In this document: positions 46,027-55,126 of the stretch, in pieces
Numbering within the stretch: position 1 is the first letter of the stretch
Layout: every line of letters starts with the position of its first letter
NCBI RefSeq assembly: GCF_014076415.1
Contig: NZ_CP043568.1
Span: 3,472,001 to 3,536,000, forward strand
Direction: 5' to 3'
From: Comamonas testosteroni
GTDB taxonomy: Bacteria > Pseudomonadota > Gammaproteobacteria > Burkholderiales > Burkholderiaceae_C
Length of the DNA: 64,000 nt
Made by a program: the position numbers and the translations under genes
Notes under the pieces: generated by a model
What the model was told of the DNA's origin: nothing
The model's input: only the letters and a program-made list of their open reading frames with translations
Databases searched by the model: none

Positions 46027-49000
46027 TTAATTAAAGATAATATCCACAATCTTCAAATCGCTGCTTTTTATTTCATGTGACCTGTCACCATCTGGCTGAG
46101 CAGTTCTTTGAATGAAACAAGAAAGAATTTTTTCTTTCCGCCATCTTTCCCTATCTATGACAGGTTCTGAAAATTCTATATATTCTGGCCATAGAATTTC
46201 ATTAGAAATAGTCACCTGATACTTAGCATTTTCCATTTCAAGCATGGAAAATGCTAAAGCATCACCTGACATATCCCCTCTATAGATAACCAATACACGA
46301 TCATTATCATCAATCACAATTTCAGGGCGACTTATTGGGATTTGTAATGTTCCACCACCTTGTAGATTGAAAGACTTGTCCCGTTCAGAAATCTTCGTAC
46401 AACACCATTTACTTCCATCAAACCAGAGATGCTGGTACTGAGGAATACCATTAACATCATTCGCATAATATGCAATATGTGGCCTATTTTTACTATCAAG
46501 AGCCATACTGCATTGATTAATTAAATTACCACCTGGGGAAACTGGCCACACGGTCTCGGCATTGACTTGTGTTATTGGGAGCTTGCAAGGTTTACCCAAG
46601 GAGGTAAACCAACTCACCCCATTATCTGGAGACCATGCATAGCCAACATTTACATTGTTGACTAGTTGCTTCTCACCCAGCATTTCGGTTCGCCAAACAA
46701 AAGATAGATGCAGCGATCCATCCGTTCCAATAGCCGGATGATTCCAATAGGCATTGCTTGTCCAAGGTTTATTATCAGCACCACTCAAAATAGCTGTAGG
46801 ATAATCTTTCCAAGACTGATCTTTTTCGTCATACACCTTAATACGTGCACTGCCTTTGTTGTGATTTCCATCACGGTATAGCATCGTCAATGGGAAATCA
46901 TGGCGAGGTATTATAAATGCAGGGTATGTCACCTTATCCTCATATACCCCAGTCATTGGCAACTCATCTGTCCAGCTTTTTATATCGTGAGGAACTAAGC
47001 AGCGGCGATAGCGCAAACGGGTTGCATGATGGTCATAGCTCATATGCAAGCACCCATTCCTATCAATACCTAAACTAATGCTGTTGTGAGCATCTTTGAG
47101 ATTAAATTCCCCTTTGATATCGTTGGTATATATATCATTGTTTTTTAAATGGCGCTGCACAACACGCAAAGTGAATTCATCAATATAAAATGCAGTATAT
47201 TGATATCCATCTTTCGTCAGGATTCCATGGTGACGAAAAATCACCGTATTCACGGTATTTCCCGCCCATGCATCCCTTAAATCAATACAAGCAAGCTGCT
47301 TGACATCAACTTTGTTCTTTGCATAGGTAGAAGAATTTTCTTGAGAATCTGATATTTCAAAAGCATGCTCTTTACTTGATCGCAAGGTCTTTGACGGAAA
47401 CAAGCGCTTAAGAATATCCAACTGAGCCGAAGCAGTATTCAACGCTTCACGCAGTTCGCTGTTGCTATTCGTTTGAATCGTCGAAAGTGCTTGCAATTGG
47501 GAAATCCGTAATTCAGAGGCGGATAACTGAGCCAATCGCTGACTCGCTAGCTTTTCTGTATTTTCAAGTACCTGTCGTACTTTCTGAAATTCAGCTTCCA
47601 TTTGCTGCTTTTCCTTAGTGGAAGCATTGCGGGCATCGCGCTCTGTAACCAACTCCTTTTCCACTTGCGTCAGGTTGGCCTCCAGCTTTTTCTGAGCGTC
47701 ACTTTGACGCTCACTTTTTTGCAGCAAATCCGTTTCAGCCTTTTGGGTTTGCTGCAGCATCTCTTTCAATTGCTGCTGCTCCTCCAAGGAAGCTTTACGA
47801 GCACCACGCTCAAATACCAGTGCCTCACACATTTGTGTCAGATTGGCCTCTAGCTTTTCCTGAGCATCGGTCTGGAGCTCTCTTTCTTGGAGCAAATCCG
47901 CTTCAATCTTCTGAGCTTGCTGCAACACCGCTTTCAGCTGCTGCTGCTCCTTCATGGATGCATTGCGAGCGTCCCGCTCCGTAGCTAGCTCCTGCCGCAC
48001 TTGCATCAGCTTGGCTTCTAGCTGCTTCTGAACGTTTGTCTGCTGCTCGTTCTGTTGCAACAACTCCGCTTCGCCCTTTTGGGCATGGTTCAGCGCAACC
48101 TTCAATTGCTGTAGTTCCTTAACGCAAGCGTTGCGAGCATCACGCTCGGTCACCAGTTCCTGCCGTACTTGCGACAGATTGGCCTCTAGCTCTTTCTGAG
48201 CATTGGTCTGATACTCGTTTTTTTGCTGCCACTCCGCTTCGACCTTTTGGACGTGCAGCAACGCAGTCTTCAATTGCTGCAACTCCTCAACGCAAGCATT
48301 GCGAGCATCACGCTCGGCCACCAGTTCCTGCCGCAATTGCTCCAGATTAACCTCCAGCGCCTTGTAAGCCTTTGCCTGTTGGTCATTTTTTTGCAGCAAC
48401 TCCACTTCTGCTTTCCGTGCATGCAGGAGATCTTCTTGCAATTGCTGCTGTACATTCAGAGCAGCTTGCGTTGCTTGGTGCTCTGACACCAGCTTTTGAT
48501 GAGCTTGGGCTAAATTGGCTTCTAAGCTCTTATTGGCTTGCGCTTCTTGCTCTTTTTCTTGAAGCAGATCGGCCTGTTTTTGTCTCGACAAACCGATATC
48601 CAGCAGCAATCGCTGTTTTATTTGCTCGGATTTCTGCCATGCTCCTCTGTAGTCACGTGCAAAAAGTGCGTAAGCAATTCCAGGATGAGCTTCATGATGC
48701 ACATATTGCAGCCCAAAGCCGGGTAAGGCTTGAGCCAGTTCAGCCAAACCGGTGCCTTGTGGCAATTGTCTGCGCCCTGCATCGTCAGCCAGGAGTACTC
48801 GCGCCAAGACGACATCCAGCAACGGTAGAGTATCTTGGGCCGATTTCAGTAAAGTGGCCGCAGGTAGGCAGTCCAGAATCAAAAACTGTCCTGAAGAGCC
48901 CCCAGCCAATAACGATGCCAATGCAATGGCTTGTACAGATTGCCTATGCAGTGCATATAAATTAGGCCAAAGCGAGTGAAGCAATTCAGGCTCCAGCAAA

Positions 49001-49296
49001 CCACTTTCTTGCGCCAGATTCGCCGTAAAAACCTCTACCTCCGCTGAAATAGGTGCCACAAACTGGTTGAGTAAAGTGGCATTTTCCAGAGCACTCGAAG
49101 CTGCGCATAAGCGCTGCAGAGCAGCAAACCGCAATGGTTCGCCTTCAACCAGAGTGCAAGATTCTTTACGATCTTTCAACCATTGAACCCAAGGCCCCTT
49201 GCCGGTTCCCGCACCGACCAGAGTCAGATGCGACGCAGGCATCAAGGCTTGAATGTGCTCCATCCAGTTGATGAGGCTCTTAGATATTTCATTCAT
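46027..49296 (-). CDS. Methyltransferase-like head, tandem coiled coil and BNR-type propeller
   Basis: 1089 residues, three parts. Residues 1-215 look like a class I methyltransferase Rossmann fold (HLTLVGAGTGKGPWVQWL, SCTLVEGEPLRFAAL) of uncertain activity. Residues ~225-600 are charged coiled coil containing five near-identical 56-residue units (286-341, 342-397, 398-453, 454-509, 510-565), e.g. LRQELVAERDARNAC. Residues ~670-1085 resemble the BNR_4 propeller family related to ulvan-type lyases (FRHHGILTKDGYQYTAFY, DAHNSISLGIDRNGCLHMSY, TYPAFII, ARIKVYDEKDQSW). No signal peptide, so cytoplasmic. Placed between the coiled-coil gene after kpsD and the triple glycosyltransferase, it may be a capsule scaffold or length ruler. 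Function is not known. Confidence 0.75.
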   Translation of the reverse strand: MNEISKSLINWMEHIQALMPASHLTLVGAGTGKGPWVQWLKDRKESCTLVEGEPLRFAALQRLCAASSALENATLLNQFVAPISAEVEVFTANLAQESGLLEPELLHSLWPNLYALHRQSVQAIALASLLAGGSSGQFLILDCLPAATLLKSAQDTLPLLDVVLARVLLADDAGRRQLPQGTGLAELAQALPGFGLQYVHHEAHPGIAYALFARDYRGAWQKSEQIKQRLLLDIGLSRQKQADLLQEKEQEAQANKSLEANLAQAHQKLVSEHQATQAALNVQQQLQEDLLHARKAEVELLQKNDQQAKAYKALEVNLEQLRQELVAERDARNACVEELQQLKTALLHVQKVEAEWQQKNEYQTNAQKELEANLSQVRQELVTERDARNACVKELQQLKVALNHAQKGEAELLQQNEQQTNVQKQLEAKLMQVRQELATERDARNASMKEQQQLKAVLQQAQKIEADLLQERELQTDAQEKLEANLTQMCEALVFERGARKASLEEQQQLKEMLQQTQKAETDLLQKSERQSDAQKKLEANLTQVEKELVTERDARNASTKEKQQMEAEFQKVRQVLENTEKLASQRLAQLSASELRISQLQALSTIQTNSNSELREALNTASAQLDILKRLFPSKTLRSSKEHAFEISDSQENSSTYAKNKVDVKQLACIDLRDAWAGNTVNTVIFRHHGILTKDGYQYTAFYIDEFTLRVVQRHLKNNDIYTNDIKGEFNLKDAHNSISLGIDRNGCLHMSYDHHATRLRYRRCLVPHDIKSWTDELPMTGVYEDKVTYPAFIIPRHDFPLTMLYRDGNHNKGSARIKVYDEKDQSWKDYPTAILSGADNKPWTSNAYWNHPAIGTDGSLHLSFVWRTEMLGEKQLVNNVNVGYAWSPDNGVSWFTSLGKPCKLPITQVNAETVWPVSPGGNLINQCSMALDSKNRPHIAYYANDVNGIPQYQHLWFDGSKWCCTKISERDKSFNLQGGGTLQIPISRPEIVIDDNDRVLVIYRGDMSGDALAFSMLEMENAKYQVTISNEILWPEYIEFSEPVIDRERWRKEKILSCFIQRTAQPDGDRSHEIKSSDLKIVDIIFN
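47602..48441 (-). repeat. Five tandem 168-bp coding repeats
   Basis: Encodes the five 56-residue coiled-coil units, eight heptads each, of the 46027-49296 protein. The DNA of the units is similar enough to be read by eye, for example the recurring GCATTGCGAGCATCACGCTC word. Such in-frame repeats can gain or lose units by recombination. Confidence 0.85.
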
Positions 49297-49482
49297 CGCA
49301 CACGACCTATTACGACAGTAAGAGATAAAGGCTCTTTAAGGGAAGCCTTGCATAGGCTCCCTTTCAGCACCTGCCGAATATTTTTCAGAAGAAAAACCGT
49401 CATTGAGAAACGCAGCTTCATTACGTAAAGCCCAAAAATTCACGTACACCTCAATTGGAATTTCTTCAATGCATAAGTGGAT

Positions 49483-51498
49483 TTAACGGCTCTTATGACG
49501 CTCTTTCCGGAACGCTCTGACCTGAGCATACAAAGCACCGGGCAATGTCACCCAGCCTCCCAGAGTCTGGGTACGCTGCACCCAAGTTTCACCCAATCGG
49601 TAAGACAGATGACGCTTTACCTGCGCTGCTTCATGTGCATCGCGGTACTCTGCAATCGACGGTAGTTGTTCTGGACTTGCAGTCTGTTCGGCACGAATGC
49701 GATCAGCTTCGGCACGCAATGCCCAAGGCATGAAAAGCAGGCCAGAAAGACTTCCTGACCTTTGAATCATGGTAGCGCCTAAACGGTAAGGCAGGTCTTG
49801 CTTCACACGATCAACAGCCCCGTAGTAAGCCTTAGGCTTTGAGGCGGCTTTGTATTGCGCATTTTCCAGGTAATAGCGCTCCAGCTCTTCCTGCACTTTG
49901 TGCAATTGGCCTAGCAATAGCTCATTTTCTTTTTGCAACTCGACCACGGGCGCTTTGGCTCGCTCCGTTTCCAGTTCCTTTTTGAGCTTGACTTCGCTGC
50001 TCTGCAACTGCGTAGCCTTGTCCTGAGCCGCTTTCAGCTCCGCCTTGACCTTAGCTTGCTCGGCCAGCAGTTTTTCATGCTGCTGCGCAAGCGTTTTTCG
50101 ACTCGCCAACTCCTGCTGTACTTTTTGCAATTGCTCCTGCAGGGCCTGCTTTTCGCGGCTAACATTCTGCAGAGCAGTGCTTTTTTCCTGCGAAGCTTTC
50201 AGGTCTGCTTTCAATTTTGGCAGCTCGGCTAGCAGCTTTTCATGCTGCTGAGCTTTCATGTAACGGCTTTCAAGCTCTTCCTGCACTCTATGTAGCTGCT
50301 CCAGCAATAGCTGGTTTTCCTGCCCACTCTCTTGCAATTGCGTTTCATGGTTAGTCAGTAAACGCTGCTGCACCTTGGTTTGCTGCTGTGCCGCGGCCTG
50401 CGCCTCTTTCAGCTGCGCGAGCTGCAGATCCAACTGCTGCATTTGCAAGACCTGCTCGTCCAGCGTTTTTCCGAGCTGAGTAATGCGCAACGCACGCTCC
50501 TGCAAGGTGGCTTGCTGCGCCACAAATGCAGACCAGGCACTGTGGTTGCGCTCTGTTTGTATGCACTCCAGCGAGCTGTTGCCTTTGCTATTACCACTGC
50601 GCTGTGGCAATGAGGCTGCGGCTTGCAGTTGCTCATACAGCTCTGATGCCTGAGGATAGCCCTGCAGCAGTTGTTGTACCAGCCATTGGGCCAAGGCGTT
50701 GCCATCAAGTCCTTGCTTTGACTCGATGTTACAGACCATGGTTTCAGAGTCGCCCTCAAGCTCAATAGCTATAACGCTGGAGCTTTCAACAACTGTCTCG
50801 ATTTGCCTATCGATGTCAGCCTCACCTACAGTTTGCTGTGCTTGTTCTTCAAGTACCCGAGCTTCTTCAGAAGAATTGGTGATTTCAGCTACTTTCCCAT
50901 ATTCAGCTTCGACACCCGGCACTTGCAGTGGAGCGTCAATTCGCGCGCTCACCTGTTGCAAATAGCTCTGCGCAGATCTTTGGACTTGCGCTGCATGAAC
51001 CAGCATGCTGCGCTCCGGGTATCGGAGATGAAAATTCAACAGAGCAGAGTTATAGGCAATCCAGGCATTGATGCGCGCTTCAAGCTCTTCGGGATTAGCA
51101 TCCGCCTGATCCAAGGTCTGGCGAGTCAGGATGCTCTGGGGCTCATCAAAAACCAGTACAAACACAGTTTGAGGGTCCTGAAATCTCCAATAGTCGAGCA
51201 AATACACCGCTTGTGTGTCTGACCAGCCCCATAGCGACTGCTCCATATTGGCCAGCATTAAATCCAGAGCCAAGCCATTCCAGAGCGGAGTGACTTCAAT
51301 CTGCTTGAGAGGACCTACAGCACTTAGCTTCTGCACAGGCGTTGCACCGTGTACTTTGAGCAAAGTTTCACTGATCTGCGCTGGCGTAAGGCCTTCGCGC
51401 CGCGACGGCTTGGCTTCAGCCATGCCGCAGTCCAATAACAACTCCTCTACCCTCTCAAAGCCTGACTGAGGGTGTCCCACCACAATAATTTTGTTCAT
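49483..51498 (-). CDS. Sulfotransferase-like head plus coiled coil with duplicated YRLG motif
   Basis: 671 residues. The first ~190 resemble the sulfotransferase P-loop family: IIVVGHPQSGFERVEELLLD is a degenerate PAPS-loop, and ARINAWIAYNSALLNFHLRYPERSMLVHA is typical of that fold. Catalytic competence is doubtful. Residues ~320-550 are coiled coil with a repeat around QLHRVQEELESRYMKAQQHE / QLQKVQQELASRKTLAQQHE. The C-terminus carries the same motif twice, LPYRLGATMIQR...MPWAL (569-594) and LSYRLGETWVQR...LPGAL (631-655). Such YRLG motifs occur in capsule or glycan proteins of other bacteria. It lies directly downstream of kpsD. I do not recognise a named gene. Confidence 0.72.
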   Translation of the reverse strand: MNKIIVVGHPQSGFERVEELLLDCGMAEAKPSRREGLTPAQISETLLKVHGATPVQKLSAVGPLKQIEVTPLWNGLALDLMLANMEQSLWGWSDTQAVYLLDYWRFQDPQTVFVLVFDEPQSILTRQTLDQADANPEELEARINAWIAYNSALLNFHLRYPERSMLVHAAQVQRSAQSYLQQVSARIDAPLQVPGVEAEYGKVAEITNSSEEARVLEEQAQQTVGEADIDRQIETVVESSSVIAIELEGDSETMVCNIESKQGLDGNALAQWLVQQLLQGYPQASELYEQLQAAASLPQRSGNSKGNSSLECIQTERNHSAWSAFVAQQATLQERALRITQLGKTLDEQVLQMQQLDLQLAQLKEAQAAAQQQTKVQQRLLTNHETQLQESGQENQLLLEQLHRVQEELESRYMKAQQHEKLLAELPKLKADLKASQEKSTALQNVSREKQALQEQLQKVQQELASRKTLAQQHEKLLAEQAKVKAELKAAQDKATQLQSSEVKLKKELETERAKAPVVELQKENELLLGQLHKVQEELERYYLENAQYKAASKPKAYYGAVDRVKQDLPYRLGATMIQRSGSLSGLLFMPWALRAEADRIRAEQTASPEQLPSIAEYRDAHEAAQVKRHLSYRLGETWVQRTQTLGGWVTLPGALYAQVRAFRKERHKSR

Positions 51499-51522
51499 AG
51501 CTATTCAACAAATCAGAAAAAA

Positions 51523-53301
51523 TCAAAGACCAAACACGACCTTTGCACCGATAGCAATCTGGTACATGATCTGAGTGATGTCCTTCCAGAACTGGCGCTT
51601 TTTCTCATCCACTTTAGGTAATACCAGCACCTGATCGCCAGCCTTGAGTCGGGTGTTTTCAAAAAGCTTGCCAGTATCCACCTGCTCAAAGGCACCATCT
51701 CGGTGTGCAACAACGACACGGGCCGCATCCGCCGTCTGGGTAAAGCCGCCAGCGCGATCGATATAGTCCTTGAGGCTGAGTGAGCCATCGAATGCCACAG
51801 CGTTTGGAAACAGAACCTCACCGCTCACCAGCACCAGACCATCTTTGCGCGGGATGCGAATGACATCGCCGTTTTCCAGCAACATATTGTCTCGCTGTAC
51901 AGCCTGCGCAATCTGCACCTGACCGGTAGGCTCCACTTTCTTGGCACGCTCCACCCACTGCAGGGTCAGATCGGCTTCTTCCTTGCGCAGTCGAGCCTCT
52001 TCGCTGCTGCCACTGCGGGCCGTAAGCAAGGCCGTTTCCAAACTGCGCAAACTGGTGGCAAGCATCTCCTTCTGGCGCTGCTTCACGCTCTGACGAAACA
52101 GCTGAATGCTTTCAGGCTCGGCATCGGGCAGGGTCTGAATGCTCTGCATCAGCGCGCCCAGACGGGTGCCATAAGGCAACACATATTCCTGGGAGTTCAT
52201 GTGCTCGCCTTCAACGCGAACGGTAATGGTGCCGGGCTTCTTGTCCGCGGTGAATTCCAGCTCATCGCCGTTTTGCAGCACCAAAGCATTCGCTTCCTGC
52301 AGCGGGTAGTACTCCGTGTTCTTGACCGTGCCAGTATTGCGAGCAATACGTACATGGGTGGCCTGGGCCTGCGGCTTGGCCAGTTGCATCAGCTGAGCCA
52401 CGGTTTCCGAGCCTTGGGCAAACTCGAAGCGCTTGGCATTGTTCACAAGACCCGATACGCGCACCCGGTTGGCAATAGGGGGGACAAAAATCACATCTCC
52501 ATCATTAAGCTGCAGCAGCGGCAACTGGCCTTTGAGCAGAAAGTCATAGAGATTGAAAGTGGCACGCACGGTGCTGCCGCGCTTGACCTGTACGGTCAGA
52601 AAGCTGCCGCGCTCGGGGTCGATGCCGCCCGCCTGGTCCAGATAGTTAAGCAGGCTGTCCATGCTGGTGCCGTTATAGAGGCCCGGGCGCATGACATTGC
52701 CGCCCACAAAGATGCGCACCGGCTGCGCAGCAGCCAGGCTGGCATAGCTATAGACATTGGCGCGGAATACACGGCGTACTGCGGCCTCTACCTGCTGCTG
52801 AAGATTTTTGTTGGCAATGCCCAGCACCTTGATGGGCCCGACCTGGGGCAAAAAGATATTGCCTTGCGGATCGACTGCCGCCACGCTGTCAAAGGTAAAG
52901 CCACCCCAAAGCCGCAAATGGATACGGTCACCCACCGTCACCAAATAATCAGGGTTGAACTGCGTTGCCCCTGCACGCGCAAAGTTGCCGGTAAACAGGT
53001 TCGCGCCAAATACATCGCTACTAAGGTTTGCCGTGTAGTCGGCTGTCTGGGGTGCTTGCGGCAACACCGGTGCTTGCATTGGGACAGCAGCGCCAGAACG
53101 GCTTGCCGAAGCATCGCTGGAAGTCCCGCCAGAAGGCAACAAGCCCAGCGCCTGATTGATCTGGAAAGGATCAATACTGGATGCCGCCGATGCATCCTGC
53201 CTTGAACTAGCTTGAGAGGTCTGAGCCTGGGCCGGTGCCAAACCGGCCAGCAGGACTGCCACTGCTAAGCCGACACAGGTACGCGCGATAAAACGTTGCA
53301 T
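51523..53301 (-). CDS. kpsD: Capsule export outer-membrane protein (KpsD/Wza family)
   Basis: Outer-membrane polysaccharide export channel of group 2 capsules. 592 residues with a signal peptide ending AQAQ near residue 27. The Poly_export domain starts around 90 (NPDYLVTVGDRIHLRLWGGF), followed by several SLBB domains (VFVGGNVMRPGLYNG-like, FVPPIANRVRVSGLVNNAKRFEF, VLVSGEVLFPNAVAFDGSLSLKDYIDRAGGF). It ends in a short hydrophobic stretch. No lipobox cysteine is seen at the cleavage site. Follows kpsE by 26 bp. Confidence 0.93.
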   Translation of the reverse strand: MQRFIARTCVGLAVAVLLAGLAPAQAQTSQASSRQDASAASSIDPFQINQALGLLPSGGTSSDASASRSGAAVPMQAPVLPQAPQTADYTANLSSDVFGANLFTGNFARAGATQFNPDYLVTVGDRIHLRLWGGFTFDSVAAVDPQGNIFLPQVGPIKVLGIANKNLQQQVEAAVRRVFRANVYSYASLAAAQPVRIFVGGNVMRPGLYNGTSMDSLLNYLDQAGGIDPERGSFLTVQVKRGSTVRATFNLYDFLLKGQLPLLQLNDGDVIFVPPIANRVRVSGLVNNAKRFEFAQGSETVAQLMQLAKPQAQATHVRIARNTGTVKNTEYYPLQEANALVLQNGDELEFTADKKPGTITVRVEGEHMNSQEYVLPYGTRLGALMQSIQTLPDAEPESIQLFRQSVKQRQKEMLATSLRSLETALLTARSGSSEEARLRKEEADLTLQWVERAKKVEPTGQVQIAQAVQRDNMLLENGDVIRIPRKDGLVLVSGEVLFPNAVAFDGSLSLKDYIDRAGGFTQTADAARVVVAHRDGAFEQVDTGKLFENTRLKAGDQVLVLPKVDEKKRQFWKDITQIMYQIAIGAKVVFGL

Positions 53302-53327
53302 GATGAAACTAGAGAAATTCAGAATAA

Positions 53328-54458
53328 TCAGTCGCGGTGATCGCGGACGATAGAGGCCAACAGTTGCACCAACCCGGCCAACAACAAGGCGCCAAGGATA
53401 AAGGTGACGATGTTGTAGAGGCGGCGAGGCCGCATCGGGTACTCAGGCATAGACGGGCTTTGCAACACCAGCACCTTTTTCAAAGTGCGCGTTGCCTCTA
53501 CCCGGCCTTTTTCCAGTGCTATCAGGGCGCTCTTATAGGCATCCTGCTGAAACTGGGCCTCCAGTTCCAGGCGCTGATACTCTTCCACTGTCTTGTTCAG
53601 CGACTGTCCCTTGGCGCTGGTCAAACGGGCTTTTTCCGTTTTGATCTGCTTTTCCACGGCCTGGATCTGCAGATCGACTTCCACAACCGCAGGAGCTGTA
53701 GGTGCGAGGTAGCCCAGCAGCGCAGTCTTGCGCGCACTGAGTTCGGTTAGTTGCTCATCCAACTTGTTGACTACACCGGCCAGATTCTCGGCAGCGGACT
53801 GAGGCGAGATCAGGCCCTTAGCATTCTGGAAGGACAGCACGCGCTGACGCGCGTCCAGCGCATGCTCACCACGCACTTTGACCTGTTTTTCGAGAAAATT
53901 CACCTGCTCTTGAGCCAGTTGGTGGCCCAACGAATTCATATAGCGCTCGCCCTCATGGACCAGTGCCTTGGTGATCTTCTGGGCCATTTCTGCATCGTAG
54001 GCCTGGGCCTGGATGACCAGCACACCTCCATACTCGTCATATTCCACGCTGATGCGTGACAAAAAATGCTTGTGAAAGAACTCCAGCGATGCATCATGGA
54101 AGAACATGCGAGAAAGAATGTCGTGATCGTGGCTGCTGTAGTGCTCGCGTAGATTCAGGTCTTTATCCAACTGCAGCAACATATCGACAGACAGCAATCT
54201 GTCGCGCAACAACATCTGGTCTGCACGCGAGATTCCATCGCCACCAGCCAGCAGCGACCCGAAATCCAAGGCCTGTGATGCAGCCATATCGGTACGCTGG
54301 ATCAATACATGGGCTTCTGAAACATAGCGATCGGAAGCAATTACCCCCCAGTAAAATGCCGCCAATAAAGATGCGCATAGTGCAACAGCCAAGGCCTTCA
54401 TACGCCAGATGACTCGAAGCATTCCCATAAAACGTTCTTTTTTCAATAACTCAGTCAT
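53328..54458 (-). CDS. kpsE: Capsule export inner-membrane protein KpsE
   Basis: Periplasmic adaptor of the polysaccharide co-polymerase type linking KpsMT to KpsD. 376 residues with a TM segment near 22-42 (MKALAVALCASLLAAFYWGV), a long helical periplasmic region (AQEQVNFLEKQVKVRGEHAL, LDEQLTELSARKTAL), the PMRPRRLYNI motif and a C-terminal TM at about 348-368. It overlaps the kpsT stop by four bases. Confidence 0.94.
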   Translation of the reverse strand: MTELLKKERFMGMLRVIWRMKALAVALCASLLAAFYWGVIASDRYVSEAHVLIQRTDMAASQALDFGSLLAGGDGISRADQMLLRDRLLSVDMLLQLDKDLNLREHYSSHDHDILSRMFFHDASLEFFHKHFLSRISVEYDEYGGVLVIQAQAYDAEMAQKITKALVHEGERYMNSLGHQLAQEQVNFLEKQVKVRGEHALDARQRVLSFQNAKGLISPQSAAENLAGVVNKLDEQLTELSARKTALLGYLAPTAPAVVEVDLQIQAVEKQIKTEKARLTSAKGQSLNKTVEEYQRLELEAQFQQDAYKSALIALEKGRVEATRTLKKVLVLQSPSMPEYPMRPRRLYNIVTFILGALLLAGLVQLLASIVRDHRD

Positions 54459-55126
54459 TTCGAAATACTATCTTTATAACTTTTCAGGGCATCTTCAATA
54501 TCATCAAACCAATGTGCTTGACCTTCGTCCAACCATATTCCTGCCTGACAAAATTGGCGTAATGTCCCATCACTGTGCGAAACCATAATTAATCCCGAAC
54601 GATCTGCAATACGCTGAAATGCATCGGAGGCTTTCTTCTTGAATGAAGCATCGCCAGCAGACGTGGCCTCATCCGATATATAAACATCAAAATCAAAAGC
54701 CAACGACATACCGAACTGCAGGCGTGATTTCATACCAGATGAATAAGTGCGAACGGGCTCATCGAAGGATGAGCCCAACTCGGCAAAATCTTGTATATAG
54801 GCTATTTTTTCAGTCATAGCACTTAATGAGTCAAACCCATGTAAGCGCGAAACAAACTTGGCATTCTGGCGGCCTGTCAAGGAGCCTTGTAGGCCGCCGC
54901 CATAGCCCATGGGCCAGGATACTCGACTACGCCTCTCTACCGTTCCACGTGTTGGTGTATCGACCCCACCAATCAAGTTGAGCAAAGTAGATTTACCTGC
55001 ACCATTGCGACCAACCAACCCAACACTGACTTTGGAGGGTATGCAAATATTGACCCCTTTGAGAATCCAGCGCCCTGCCCCATGAGGTGTCTGGTAGCGT
55101 TTATGCACATCATTGACAATAATCAT
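54455..55126 (-). CDS. kpsT: Capsule ABC transporter ATPase KpsT
   Basis: Energises export of lipid-linked capsule across the inner membrane with KpsM. 223 residues: Walker A LVGRNGAGKSTLLNLIGG, signature YSSGMKSRLQFGMSLAFDFD, and Walker B DVYISDEATSAGD. In the usual KpsT form DEATS replaces DEPTS. Its ATG overlaps the kpsM stop. The short form has no C-terminal carbohydrate-binding domain, as is normal for group 2 capsules, which export the chain after full synthesis. Confidence 0.96.
   Translation of the reverse strand: MIIVNDVHKRYQTPHGAGRWILKGVNICIPSKVSVGLVGRNGAGKSTLLNLIGGVDTPTRGTVERRSRVSWPMGYGGGLQGSLTGRQNAKFVSRLHGFDSLSAMTEKIAYIQDFAELGSSFDEPVRTYSSGMKSRLQFGMSLAFDFDVYISDEATSAGDASFKKKASDAFQRIADRSGLIMVSHSDGTLRQFCQAGIWLDEGQAHWFDDIEDALKSYKDSISK

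Noticed and set aside
46027..48000. C-terminal part of the 1089-residue protein considered a sialidase
   Set aside because: No Asp-box (SxDxGxxW) series or sialidase FRIP motif; one SPDNGVSWF-like box alone is not enough. The BNR_4/lyase-like pattern fits better.
47602..48441. Tandem repeat considered as a CRISPR array or satellite
   Set aside because: The units are contiguous, 168 bp, in frame and code for heptads; there are no spacers.
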